Origin: Clostridia bacterium
GTDB taxonomy: Bacteria > Bacillota > Clostridia > Christensenellales > Aristaeellaceae
NCBI GenBank assembly: GCA_017463245.1
Contig: JAFTPN010000017.1
Span: 24,422 to 88,421, forward strand
Direction of reading: 5' to 3'
DNA: 64,000 nt
Shown here: one piece after another, positions 1 through 8,634 of the stretch
How the letters are laid out: each line of letters starts with the position of its first letter
Position numbering within the stretch: the first letter of the stretch is position 1
Program-made: the position numbers and the translations under genes
The notes under the pieces: generated by a model
What the model was told of the DNA's origin: nothing
The model's input: the letters and a program-made list of their open reading frames with translations, nothing else
Databases searched by the model: none

Positions 1-1
1 C

Positions 2-769
2 TCCGACAATGAGATCGCCGACGATCAGCCCACCGCCACCGAACCCGAGGGCGGCTGGACGAAGCTGAAGCGCGACAGCACCGGCGCTGCGGTGAAGCAG
101 CTGCAGGAGGCGCTGGCCAAGCTGAATTACCCCATCGGCGTTTCCAGCGAGGATGGCTATGTGTACAACTACTCGACCGTGTGGGCGGTGGAGTGCTTCC
201 AGCGCCGCAACGGCCTGCCGGTGGACGGCGTGGCTGGCGCGGCCACCCAGGCGAAGCTCTACGGCGGCCAGGCCGTGGGCATGGACACCAGCCTGTCCTC
301 CAATGTAGCCAAGGGCGTTGCCCCTGGCGGCGCGGATCTGGAGCTGCTGCATTGGTACAACGACATCAGCCCCTATCTCCAGCGCAACCGCAACTTTACC
401 GTGTATGAGCCTGTTTCCGGCAAGCAATGGAACATGCGGCTGTACTCCGCCGGTCACCATGCCGACTCCGAACCCCTCACCAAGGAAGACGCTCAGATCA
501 TGTACGAGGTGTGGGGCAACCAATGGAGCTGGAATGAAAAGCCCGTGTACGTCCGCCTGGCCAACGGCACCTGGTGCATCGCCTCCATGCCCAATATGCC
601 CCACCTTTCCGGCGGCATTTCGGACAATGGCTTCGATGGCCACACCTGCGTGCATTTCCCACGCACCATGACCGAGGTGCAGAAGAACGATCCTAAGAAT
701 GCGGCAAGACATAACAGGGACATCCGCATTCATTGGCTGAAACTGACGGGTGAAATGATCCCCTGGTAA
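2..769 (+). CDS. Peptidoglycan-binding-domain protein, C-terminal part
   Basis: The reading frame is open from base 2, so the gene begins before the window; 255 residues are visible. The first about 70 residues (GWTKLKRDSTGAAVKQLQ, then VECFQRRNGLPVDGVAG) are a typical PG_binding_1 repeat, which anchors proteins to cell-wall peptidoglycan. The C-terminal about 140 residues, with conserved-looking HHAD, GHTCVHFPRT and HNRDIRIHW segments, resemble a domain often found behind such repeats in Clostridia and may be a hydrolase or transpeptidase-like module. I cannot assign a reaction. A strong terminator follows immediately, so it ends its transcript. It probably acts outside the membrane, but the N-terminus and any signal peptide are not in view. 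Confidence 0.8.
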   Translation, partial: SDNEIADDQPTATEPEGGWTKLKRDSTGAAVKQLQEALAKLNYPIGVSSEDGYVYNYSTVWAVECFQRRNGLPVDGVAGAATQAKLYGGQAVGMDTSLSSNVAKGVAPGGADLELLHWYNDISPYLQRNRNFTVYEPVSGKQWNMRLYSAGHHADSEPLTKEDAQIMYEVWGNQWSWNEKPVYVRLANGTWCIASMPNMPHLSGGISDNGFDGHTCVHFPRTMTEVQKNDPKNAARHNRDIRIHWLKLTGEMIPW

Positions 770-780
770 ACAACGCACTT

Positions 781-815
781 CCCCGGAGCGAGCAAGACGC
801 TCCGGGGAATTTTTT
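781..815 (+). terminator. Rho-independent terminator
   Basis: A perfect 10-bp stem (CCCCGGAGCG / CGCTCCGGGG) with a 7-nt loop is followed by AATTTTTT. It ends transcription of the upstream cell-wall protein gene. Confidence 0.85.
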
Positions 816-872
816 GTGCTTTGCAGGAAGAATTTCCCTTGCTGCACCGTTGTATGGGCAGAGGTGAGACAA

Positions 873-2024
873 ATGAAGAAACTGGTGGTGCTTCTTCTGG
901 TGCTGCTGTGGCCTGCCATGGCTGCCCGCGGCGAAACCTGGACGATCGATACGGGCGAGAACCATGTCTATTCCATCGAGACCTTTGGCGAGACATTGCC
1001 GGAAGAGGCGCGTCAGGCGCTGGCTGCCACGCCCTTTGCGGGGGACGCCAGCCTGTGCGGTGTGCTGATCAACGAGGCAAACAAGGAATATCCGGATCAG
1101 AACCGGCAAATGCTCCTGCTGGCGCTGCAGCATGAGGGAACCACCTTGCTGGTGGATGGCACAGAGTGGCCTGACACCGGCTGGGAGGTCTGGGTGGCCT
1201 CGGACACCTTCCTGCGGGAGGGGGAGGAATTTGCCATCAACGCCCAGCCAAAGTATAACAACCTGGGGCAGGTCATCATGGTGTGGCCGACCATTGAGTA
1301 TGGGCAGGAGATCTTCTACATCGGCGGGTATGAGGGCAGCAGCTATGTGTATTCCTACACCAACCTGGACGAGCAGGGCAACGGCGTGAAGGTCACCAGC
1401 GATTACCCGGCCTATGCCTATCAGCTGATCCAGGTGCAGGGTGGCCGCCTGGGCGGCATGAAAAGCTACTGGGTGGGCAAGCCTGCCAGGATGGACATCA
1501 TGACTGCCGCTGAGTTCCCCAACACCCGGGAGAAGCTTCAGGCGCTGGACAATGCGCCCTGGAGCGGCATTGGCGGGACGTATGTCCACACGGCCAACCT
1601 GCGGGAGCAGCCTACGGGCAGGTCCCGCAGCCTGGGGGTGTACCGCTGGGCCATCGGCGAAAAGCTGGGCAGCGTACCGGGCACCGAGTGGCCCTGGTAT
1701 CAGCTGCGCATTGGCGACACCGTGGGCTGGATGAGCGGCTCCTATGTCATGGACGACCACGGGCAGGCCCCGCCCCCTGCGGTGGCGCAATGCAGCGGGG
1801 AGATCAGCCTGTACCTGTCCCCCGACGGTGAGGTGAAGCAGACCCTGCCTGCGGGCACGGTGATGCAGATCCTTGCGGACTGCGACGGCTGGTACCATGT
1901 GGTGCTGCCGGAAGAGGAAGGCACCTGGCACCTGGCGGCCAGCGGCACCTTCGGCTATGTGCGCATGAGCGATGTGACGGAATATGCCACGTTGGTGAAC
2001 ATGAAGTATGGCGTGGCCAAATAA
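873..2024 (+). CDS. Secreted SH3-domain protein
   Basis: 383 residues. The start is the ATG at 873 because GAGGTGAG lies just upstream and the protein then opens with a clean signal peptide (MKKLVVLLLVLLWPAMA). Two bacterial SH3-like stretches can be seen, at about residues 230-290 (VHTANLREQP, GWMSGSYVM) and 310-370 (LYLSPDGEVKQTLPAGT, GYVRMSDV). Such domains usually bind peptidoglycan cross-bridges or form substrate pockets in cell-wall proteins. No catalytic domain is recognisable in the N-terminal half, which is rich in Tyr and acidic residues. It has terminators on both sides and is probably monocistronic. The export call is firm; the function is unknown. Confidence 0.75.
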   Translation: MKKLVVLLLVLLWPAMAARGETWTIDTGENHVYSIETFGETLPEEARQALAATPFAGDASLCGVLINEANKEYPDQNRQMLLLALQHEGTTLLVDGTEWPDTGWEVWVASDTFLREGEEFAINAQPKYNNLGQVIMVWPTIEYGQEIFYIGGYEGSSYVYSYTNLDEQGNGVKVTSDYPAYAYQLIQVQGGRLGGMKSYWVGKPARMDIMTAAEFPNTREKLQALDNAPWSGIGGTYVHTANLREQPTGRSRSLGVYRWAIGEKLGSVPGTEWPWYQLRIGDTVGWMSGSYVMDDHGQAPPPAVAQCSGEISLYLSPDGEVKQTLPAGTVMQILADCDGWYHVVLPEEEGTWHLAASGTFGYVRMSDVTEYATLVNMKYGVAK

Positions 2025-2027
2025 ATA

Positions 2028-2058
2028 AGCGGCGGGAGCGTTGGCTCCCGCCGCTTTT
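2028..2058. terminator. Bidirectional terminator between convergent genes
   Basis: An 11-bp stem (GCGGCGGGAGC / GCTCCCGCCGC) with a 4-nt loop is followed by TTTT on the plus strand and a T-rich tail on the minus strand. It serves both the SH3 gene and the convergent protease gene. Confidence 0.8.
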
Positions 2059-2067
2059 GCGTGCGTT

Positions 2068-3411
2068 TTATTGCTTCACTTGATCCACAATGGCCAGCAC
2101 GACCTCCAGGTCAACGTACTCGCCGTCGGGCACGTCCTCCGCATTGATGGTGTCCTGCTCCATCAGCTCCAGCATACCTTCGGCGCGGTAGACCTTCACC
2201 TGCAGGGCGTCGCCCACGGTCTTGGTGCGGATGATGGCGTTGATCTCATCATTGTTGGTGATCACGGTGTCTTCCACATCCACGATGATATCACCGGGCT
2301 GGATGCCTGCCGCTTCTGCGGGGGAACCAGCGTCCACCTCATTCACCAGCACACCCTTGGGGATCAGCCCCTGCAGCACCAGAGAGTAGTTGGGATTGAT
2401 GTTGGACACGCTCACACCCATGCGGGGCTTGCCCACCAGGGAATTGTTGGTGGTGTCCTCGGCAGCGGAGGCGGTTTCGCTCACGTTCTGGGTGAGGTTG
2501 TTCTTCAGCACATCCTCGATGAGGGGCTTGGCCGCGTTGATCGGGATGCACATGCCGATGCCCTCGATGCTGGCGCCGCTGTAAACAGAGCCGGTGTACT
2601 TCAGGGTGGGGATGCCCATCAGTTCGCCCGTCACCGAGAACATGCCGCCGCCGGAGTTGCCGGAGTTGATGGCCGCATCGGTCTGGATCATGGTGTTGGT
2701 GATGGTCTCCTTGCGGCCATACTTGTCATAGTTGGTGGAGGACACGGCGCGATCCAGCGCGGACACGATGCCCACGGTGACGGTGCCGGTGAATTCCTCG
2801 CTCAGGGGATTGCCGATGCAGATGGCCCAGTCGCCCACCAGCAGGGAATCGCTGTTGCCCAGCTTTACGGGGGTCAGCTTCAGTTCGGGGGCGTAGATCA
2901 CCGCCACGTCCAGGTTCTCGTCATAGGCAACCAGGGTGGAGGCATAGGTGGTGGGTTCTTCCTTGCCCTCTTCCTTCACGGAGATCTCCAGGCGGGAGGC
3001 GTCCTCCACCACGTGGAAGTTGGTCAGCACATAGCCTTCGCCCACCACCACGCCGGAGCCGGTGCCGGCCAGCACTTCCTGCACCTTTTCCTCAATGCCG
3101 CGGTTGCTGCCATAGCCATTGCCATAGCCGTTGCCGTAGCCGCCATAGCCGCCGAAGCTGCCAAAGCCGAAGCTGTCGAAGAAATCGTCCAGGCCGTAGC
3201 TATTGCCGCCGTTGGAGTAGCGCACGTTCTGGTAGTTATTCACGCCCACCACGCTGCTGCGCACCTCAGCAATGGCCGCGGTGAAGGGGCTGGTGACCAC
3301 CACGGTGTTTTCCTCCGCCTGAGCGGTGGGCTGCTGCACCAGGGTCATGGTGGAACCGACCATCATGCACACCAGCGCAATGGCGACATATCCAAGCAAA
3401 TGCTTTTTCAT
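2068..3411 (-). CDS. htrA: HtrA/DegP-family serine protease with PDZ domain
   Basis: 447 residues. The start at 3411 has an AAGGAGG site and opens with a membrane/signal segment (residues 1-32). The trypsin-like fold has its full triad: His133 in VLTNFHVVED, Asp168 in YDENLDVAV and Ser253 in NSGNSGGGMF. One PDZ domain spans about residues 345-430 (GVSVSNINPN through IQPGDIIVDVEDT). HtrA proteases degrade or refold misfolded exported proteins at the outer membrane face, and the PDZ domain selects substrates. Between the signal segment and the protease lies a Gly/Tyr/Asn-rich linker (about 81-103) that is unusual for the family. A minus-strand TATACT lies in the upstream gap, but I see no clear -35. 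Confidence 0.9.
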   Translation of the reverse strand: MKKHLLGYVAIALVCMMVGSTMTLVQQPTAQAEENTVVVTSPFTAAIAEVRSSVVGVNNYQNVRYSNGGNSYGLDDFFDSFGFGSFGGYGGYGNGYGNGYGSNRGIEEKVQEVLAGTGSGVVVGEGYVLTNFHVVEDASRLEISVKEEGKEEPTTYASTLVAYDENLDVAVIYAPELKLTPVKLGNSDSLLVGDWAICIGNPLSEEFTGTVTVGIVSALDRAVSSTNYDKYGRKETITNTMIQTDAAINSGNSGGGMFSVTGELMGIPTLKYTGSVYSGASIEGIGMCIPINAAKPLIEDVLKNNLTQNVSETASAAEDTTNNSLVGKPRMGVSVSNINPNYSLVLQGLIPKGVLVNEVDAGSPAEAAGIQPGDIIVDVEDTVITNNDEINAIIRTKTVGDALQVKVYRAEGMLELMEQDTINAEDVPDGEYVDLEVVLAIVDQVKQ

Positions 3412-3501
3412 ATGGATCAAACCTCCTTTTGTGGTTACGAGACAAGTATACGCAGGAATTTTGTCCACAGCGTGAACGGATTATGAACAGTTATCGGAAT
3501 T

Positions 3502-4632
3502 TCATGAACATTCCAAAGCCGCAAGCAGCAGCCGGGTCACAAAGGCCTGGGTAAGTCCTGCCACCAGGCAGAAGGCACCCGAGAGCGCCGTGGGCTGCGC
3601 CACCAGCCACAGGATGGCCAGCACGGGCAGCGCAAGCAGGGCGAGCTTTTTTGACGTAAACAGCGGCAGCATCAGCGCTGCGGCGTGGGTGAAGAGCATC
3701 ACCCACAGGGCGGCAGGCGCGGCGCTGCCTATGGCGTAGTGCGTGAACAGGTGGATCGCTACCTGCCACAGCAGGCTCCAGACCAGGGCGGGGATGGCCT
3801 TGCGCAGCAGCTTTTGCTCCTGCTGGTAACCCGCAAGAATGTCCTGCACAAAGCCGCAGCCATGGGCTTCCGGCACGGCGAAGCTGTTGGCTCCGCTGGG
3901 CTGGCGGCCGATGTGCAGCGCGGAGGCAGGTACGTCCCCGTCGTTGGGGAGGATGTGCAGCGTGAGGCCGTGCGCCCGCAGGATATCCAGCGGGGAGAGG
4001 TCGCATTGGGACATGCCTACTTGCACCGAACCCAGATAGGTCAGCGCACCGATGCTGCCCTGCTCCACGGTCGCCATGGCCAGCCCATACAGGCCGGGGG
4101 AAGCGGCGGGCAGGCGGGAGATGTCCTGCGGGGTCTTGGGGCGCTCCTGCTGCTCCCACACATGGGCGCAGGCTTCCAGCAGGGCATGGGGCGCAGCCAG
4201 GAAGTAAGCCCGCTGGCCGCTTCCGTCCCGCACGATGTACCCGCGCAGGCCGCTGTGCTGCACCTCGCCCAGAATGGGACAGCGGGCGAGGAACTTCTCC
4301 GGGGTAAAACCCAGGGGCTTCACGGCAGCCAGCAGGGCGGCGCGGTCGGCTTCGTCGGCCAGGGTGTGGGTCACGGTGATGGCCGATGCCCACAAAAGCC
4401 CGCCGGACTGCACCCGGGGCTGCTGCGTGGCCTCAAAGGGCAGGTGGGCAGCGGTCATGTGCCGGGGCGTGAGCAGCAGCTCGCCCTCGATGGTCACCTG
4501 CCGCAGGCTGAACAGCGGCTGCGACAAATGCCACGGGTGCTGCCAGCGCCGTTGGATCAGCGTCAGCGCCGCCCAGGCGGTGAGCAGCACACCCGCGACC
4601 AGTAAAGCGATAAGAACAATGATGCTTGCCAT
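3502..4632 (-). CDS. Membrane protein resembling a degenerate P-type ATPase
   Basis: 376 residues. ATG at 4632 is preferred because GGGGTGA lies 5 nt upstream; a GTG at 4641 overlapping the previous stop is the alternative. It has one N-terminal membrane helix, a soluble middle, and about four C-terminal helices (about 285-370). The middle contains AYFLAAPHALLEACAHVWE, then RPKTPQDI, GLYGLAMATVE and LTYLGSVQVG, in the order of the nucleotide-binding to P-domain stretch of type II P-type ATPases (KGAPE, LExC, PLTxED, LxxLGxxxxxDP). The phosphorylated DKTGT and the hinge GDGxND are absent, so pumping is unlikely. It is the last gene of the response regulator-kinase-GerMN-GerMN operon. The homology is inferred from motif order only. 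Confidence 0.5.
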   Translation of the reverse strand: MASIIVLIALLVAGVLLTAWAALTLIQRRWQHPWHLSQPLFSLRQVTIEGELLLTPRHMTAAHLPFEATQQPRVQSGGLLWASAITVTHTLADEADRAALLAAVKPLGFTPEKFLARCPILGEVQHSGLRGYIVRDGSGQRAYFLAAPHALLEACAHVWEQQERPKTPQDISRLPAASPGLYGLAMATVEQGSIGALTYLGSVQVGMSQCDLSPLDILRAHGLTLHILPNDGDVPASALHIGRQPSGANSFAVPEAHGCGFVQDILAGYQQEQKLLRKAIPALVWSLLWQVAIHLFTHYAIGSAAPAALWVMLFTHAAALMLPLFTSKKLALLALPVLAILWLVAQPTALSGAFCLVAGLTQAFVTRLLLAALECS

Positions 4633-4637
4633 GCGGA

Positions 4638-6179
4638 TCACCCCAGGGGTTGGTCGATCATGCCGGGATTCACCAGGAATTCGCCGCCCCAGTACAGGGT
4701 GCCGCCCAGCTCCTCCAGCATCTGTCCGTCAAAGAAGAAGCGTACCCGCTGTGCGCCCATGGATTCGCCCAGGGTGTTCACCAGGCTGTAGCACACGATC
4801 TGCTCCCAGGAGGCTGCCTGGGTGCGGATCAGATCGGCACAGCGGGCAGAAAGGTTCACAAGCAGCGTGTCCCCCTGCAGGGAAACGCCCAGAATGTCGT
4901 TTTTGTCCAAACCTTCGGGCAGCACGGGCTCATAGCCAACGTCCAGCTCCTGCTGGGTGGGGCCTTCCATCAATTCGGCCAGCAGGGTGCGGGGGTCGCG
5001 GGATTGGCGGTGGGGCAGGGCGCGGCGCACGGGCTTCAGCTTGCTGCCGGAGGACAGGTACAGCGTGACCTGATCCATCAGGTAGGGGGCAAACTGCTGG
5101 CGCTGCATCAGCCCACCCTGGAAGATCAGGTTGCCGTGCACGGCGCTGTACAGGCTGGTGAGGGGCGTGGCGCCGATGTACATCCGCACCGAGGAAACCG
5201 AGGGGATGAAGCTGGCCAGCGTGCAGGTCACCGCGCTGATAAAGCAGGGCATATCCACCTGTGCCTGGCGCAGGGTGCTTTCCAGCCCGGCGTGGAAATA
5301 CACGCTCACCATGCGGCCGCCATCGTCCAATTCGGTGGTCTGGATGGGGGCGGACATGAGGGCGGAAAGGTCGGGCATGGGGGAGGTGCCGGAGAGGTAC
5401 TGCGCACCGGAGGACAGCGCGCTGACCAGCCCGGCGGCTAATTGGTCTGCCGACTGGCCGGGGAAGGTGAGGTTGCGGGTCTCGGCGGCGATGCCGGAGC
5501 CATCGGCCAGGGGGAAATACAGCGTGGCCACGGCGGTCACGGGGATGGTGGCGGGATCCTCGCCCAGGGGAGCGCGGCGGGCGTCCATCTGCTCCCAAAG
5601 AACGGTCAGCTCCTCGCCGGGGTGGGCGGTCTGCCCGCCCAGGGGCAGGCTGCCGGTGATGTCCATGCTCACGGCCTGATCGGCCACAAGGAAATTCACA
5701 TATTGGATATCATCCATTTCGCACAGCGTAGCGGTGATGGCGGCGCATACCCTGTACAGGCTGGGCTGATCCAGCTGCAGGGCGGTGGCGGCCAGGTTCA
5801 CCGTGCAAACGCCGCTGGAGACCTCCACCGGCTGGGCGCCATAAAGGCTCAGGGTCACGCCGTTGCCCAGCGCCTGGGTGGTCTGGGTGGCGGGGTGCTG
5901 CAAAAGCGCCTCCACCATCACCTGGGCGCTGTGACGGCTGTGGTTCAGCGACAGGGGGACGTATTCCGTCAACAGGCGCTGCCCGTCCGTGCTGGGGAGA
6001 TACAGCGGCACGGTGGATGTGTGGTTCAGGGCGATGTCACCCACCGGCGGGGCGAATTTCGCCTCGGCAGGGGGCAGGGTGGGGGCGGCGGGGGCGTTGC
6101 TTTCCGGCGTGGATACGCAGCCGGTCAGCGTCAGGGTGCTGCACAAAACCAGCATCAGGCACAGGATACGCTTCATCAT
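4638..6179 (-). CDS. GerMN-domain lipoprotein (larger)
   Basis: 513 residues. Start ATG at 6179 overlaps the preceding stop (TGATG) and has GGAGGTG 5 nt upstream. A lipoprotein signal ends at the lipobox LTGC. Two GerMN-like units are visible: about residues 60-180 (VMVEALLQHPA, VCTVNLAATALQL, AAITATLCEM) and about 395-490 (LLAELMEGPT, DTLLVNLSARCADL, CYSLVNTLGE). A similar stretch lies between them. GerMN domains occur in germination and sporulation protein GerM and in LpqB-like lipoproteins that partner sensor kinases. The gene lies downstream of a two-component pair, so the protein may tune that sensor at the membrane surface. That role is inference; the domain call is fairly secure. Confidence 0.75.
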   Translation of the reverse strand: MMKRILCLMLVLCSTLTLTGCVSTPESNAPAAPTLPPAEAKFAPPVGDIALNHTSTVPLYLPSTDGQRLLTEYVPLSLNHSRHSAQVMVEALLQHPATQTTQALGNGVTLSLYGAQPVEVSSGVCTVNLAATALQLDQPSLYRVCAAITATLCEMDDIQYVNFLVADQAVSMDITGSLPLGGQTAHPGEELTVLWEQMDARRAPLGEDPATIPVTAVATLYFPLADGSGIAAETRNLTFPGQSADQLAAGLVSALSSGAQYLSGTSPMPDLSALMSAPIQTTELDDGGRMVSVYFHAGLESTLRQAQVDMPCFISAVTCTLASFIPSVSSVRMYIGATPLTSLYSAVHGNLIFQGGLMQRQQFAPYLMDQVTLYLSSGSKLKPVRRALPHRQSRDPRTLLAELMEGPTQQELDVGYEPVLPEGLDKNDILGVSLQGDTLLVNLSARCADLIRTQAASWEQIVCYSLVNTLGESMGAQRVRFFFDGQMLEELGGTLYWGGEFLVNPGMIDQPLG

Positions 6180-7153
6180 CACAGCACCTCCAGCCAGCCG
6201 GTGAGCTGGTTCAGGGTCACCCGCCAGATGCCGCCTTCCCGGCACAGCCGCAGGATGCACCCCAGGTGAGTGGTCTCCCGGCTGGCGTTCAGGGTGGTGG
6301 CGGTGAGGGAATAGGTGGCCACAGCGCCGTCCTGGGTCACGCTGCCGCCGCTGATCTCATAAGCGGAAAGCATGGGCAGGTTCTCCATGGCGGTGACAAA
6401 ATCGCGGTAATTCACCCGCTCCACGCCGGTGGAGGGATCCCGCAGGGCAATGTACTGGTACAGGCGCTGCCAGTCCCGGCTGCGCCACAGGTCGCAGATC
6501 AGCGCCATGGTGTTGCCGGGGGAGAGCAGCAGGCTTTCCTCCCGGGACATGGGTCCCACCAGCGCGGTGGAAGCAGTATCGGCCATAAAGTAGCTCTCCT
6601 GCAAACGCAGGCTGCCGGTGACATTGCCGGTCTGCTCCACCAGAATTTGAACCTGGTCGATATCGCAATTCTCGGTAATGGTGGCCACGATGCTCTGCAT
6701 GCACAGCTTGCGGCGCAGCTGCTGCTCCTGGGGGGTGATGCTGCTGTCGTCCGGGTAGCCGGAGAGGATCTCCCGGCTCAGGGTCACAAACAGAGTGCGC
6801 CCCTGGGTCACGGTGGAAAGCACCTGGGTGCCTGCGGGGAACAGCGCGGTCAGGTCGGCGGAATGGGAGCCGGGGCCGGCGAGCAGCTCGGTGAGCAGGG
6901 AAAGCTCATAGGGTCTGGAGGGAGAATGGGTGATGCTGCGGGTCTCCTGCGCCAGGAAGGGCTCGGAGAGGTAGCGGAAATACAGGGTGGCAGTTTGACG
7001 GCTGCTGAGGGCGGCGGGCGCCTGGGCTTCGGGCAGCATGGGATTGGTGCCGGGCACGTTGGTGGCGGTGGCGCCGCCCATGGGCAGTCCCGCGGTGGAG
7101 CAGCCGGTGAGCAGCAGGGCGCAGAAAAGGAGGATCAACACGCGCTTTTTCAT
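6179..7153 (-). CDS. GerMN-domain lipoprotein (smaller)
   Basis: 324 residues. The start at 7153 overlaps the kinase stop as ATGA and follows AAGGAGGT. The signal peptide MKKRVLILLFCALLLTGC ends in a lipobox. The GerMN unit covers about residues 50-180 (ATLYFRYLSEP, LLTELLAGPG, RTLFVTLSREIL, CMQSIVATITE). The C-terminal about 130 residues (LICDLWRSRDWQRLY, YEISGGSV, WRVTLNQLTGW) resemble a small NTF2/LpqB-type scaffold. It is translationally coupled to the histidine kinase, which supports a shared signalling function at the membrane. It is a paralogue of the next gene in the operon, though shorter. Confidence 0.75.
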   Translation of the reverse strand: MKKRVLILLFCALLLTGCSTAGLPMGGATATNVPGTNPMLPEAQAPAALSSRQTATLYFRYLSEPFLAQETRSITHSPSRPYELSLLTELLAGPGSHSADLTALFPAGTQVLSTVTQGRTLFVTLSREILSGYPDDSSITPQEQQLRRKLCMQSIVATITENCDIDQVQILVEQTGNVTGSLRLQESYFMADTASTALVGPMSREESLLLSPGNTMALICDLWRSRDWQRLYQYIALRDPSTGVERVNYRDFVTAMENLPMLSAYEISGGSVTQDGAVATYSLTATTLNASRETTHLGCILRLCREGGIWRVTLNQLTGWLEVL

Positions 7154-8634
7154 GATGCAGATACCTCCTTGCCGTCCATGGGCAGCTTCACGGTGAAGGT
7201 GGAACCCCTGCCCGGTGCGCTGTCCACGGTGATCACGCCCTTGTGCAGCGCCACCAGCTGGCGCACGATGCTCAGGCCAAGGCCGGTGCCGCCGGTCTCC
7301 CGGGAGCGGGCCTTGTCCACCCGGTAGAAGCGCTCGAAGATGTGCCCCTGATCCTCCTGGGGGATGCCCACGCCATTGTCCCGCACGGTGAGGATGGCGG
7401 TGCGCCCCTCCGTGGTGAGGGACACGGTGACCTCGCCCCCGTCGGGGGTGTATTTCAGGCCGTTTTCGGTGAGGTTGTAGATGATCTGCCCCAGCTTGGA
7501 GCGGTCGGCCACCAGGTTGCAGCCGGGGACGATCTGCCCGGTGAGGCATTGCCCGCGCTGCTCGGCAGCGGGGGTCAAAAGGCGCAGGGTCTCTTCCACC
7601 AGCTCGGAGAGGTTCACCATGGAGGGGTGCAGCTCCATGCGGCGGCTGTCCATCTGCGTCAGGGTGAGCAGGTCGGTGATGATGCCGGTGAGGCGGTCGA
7701 TCTCGTGGTTCATGTCCTGCATGAATTCTGCCCGCAGCTCCGCAGGCATATCCGGCTGGTAGATCAGGCTTTCCAGCAGGATCTTCATGGTGGCCAGGGG
7801 CGTTTTCAATTCATGGGAGGCGTTGGAAACAAACTGGTTGCGGCTGCGATCCAGCCGCTCCAGCTGCTCGGCCATGGTGTTGTAGCTCTCAGCCAGCTGG
7901 CGGATCTCGCCGGAGCCGCGCACCTTCACGCGGGCAGAAAGGTCGCCCTTGCCCATCTTCTGGATGGTGCGGGTCATGGCCGCCATGGGCTTGGTGATGA
8001 CCTGGGAGAAGATCAGCGCCACAGCCAGCGCCGCCACGGCCACCGCCAGGAACACGCTCAGAAGCTGCTGCTGCACCTGGGTCAGGCTGGTCATCATTTC
8101 CTGCACCGGGGCGACGAAAAGCAGCACGCCCAGCCGTCCGCGGGTGCCGATGAGGCTGGCGGTGCAGTAGGCCACGTACTCATCCGCCGCATCGGCGGTA
8201 AGGGAGCGCTGCTGGCTGGTGAGGTGGTGGATGCCGTAGGCGGTGCTTTGTCCGCCGGTGAGAACAGACAGCACCTCCGGCAATTGCAGGCGCACGCCGC
8301 ACAGCTGGGAAAAGCTGTCGAACTGCACCTTGCCGTCCTCATCGATGATCATCAGTCGGCCGCCCATTTCGCCGCCGGAGGACACCAGCGCCTCTTGCAG
8401 GGCGTCCGCCTGGGCAGACTGAAAAAGCGGCGCAAAGGTCGTGGCCAGCTTTTCAACGGAAAGGCTGTCTTGACGGATGCGCTGCTCATAAAGATGCTCG
8501 CTGACCAGGTTGGTGAGAGAGGTGGCCATAATGGCGAAAGAACTGCCTATAATCAAAAGAAAGGCCAGCAGGATCTTCCACCTGATGCTGGCCCAAGGCA
8601 GGAGCTTAGTCCTTGTCCGTGAAATAGTAACCAA
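7150..8634 (-). CDS. Membrane sensor histidine kinase with HAMP domain
   Basis: About 494 residues. In order: membrane helix (WKILLAFLLIIGSSFAIMA), extracellular sensing region of about 140 residues, second helix (FLAVAVAALAVALIFSQ), HAMP, HisKA with phospho-acceptor His in ASHELKTPLA, and HATPase with N box NLTENGLKYT, G1 DNGVGIP and G2 GGTGLGLSIV. All kinase motifs are intact. The start is uncertain. No ATG or GTG lies in the right place after the regulator stop; TTG at 8634 overlaps the regulator by about 29 nt and lacks a well-spaced ribosome site. The kinase should phosphorylate Asp53 of the adjacent response regulator. It is overlapped by the GerMN lipoprotein gene downstream. Confidence 0.88.
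   Translation of the reverse strand: MVTISRTRTKLLPWASIRWKILLAFLLIIGSSFAIMATSLTNLVSEHLYEQRIRQDSLSVEKLATTFAPLFQSAQADALQEALVSSGGEMGGRLMIIDEDGKVQFDSFSQLCGVRLQLPEVLSVLTGGQSTAYGIHHLTSQQRSLTADAADEYVAYCTASLIGTRGRLGVLLFVAPVQEMMTSLTQVQQQLLSVFLAVAVAALAVALIFSQVITKPMAAMTRTIQKMGKGDLSARVKVRGSGEIRQLAESYNTMAEQLERLDRSRNQFVSNASHELKTPLATMKILLESLIYQPDMPAELRAEFMQDMNHEIDRLTGIITDLLTLTQMDSRRMELHPSMVNLSELVEETLRLLTPAAEQRGQCLTGQIVPGCNLVADRSKLGQIIYNLTENGLKYTPDGGEVTVSLTTEGRTAILTVRDNGVGIPQEDQGHIFERFYRVDKARSRETGGTGLGLSIVRQLVALHKGVITVDSAPGRGSTFTVKLPMDGKEVSAS

Noticed and set aside
2041-3486. A plus-strand open frame opposite the HtrA gene
   Set aside because: Low-complexity His/Ala/Gly product; the minus strand has a complete protease triad and PDZ domain.
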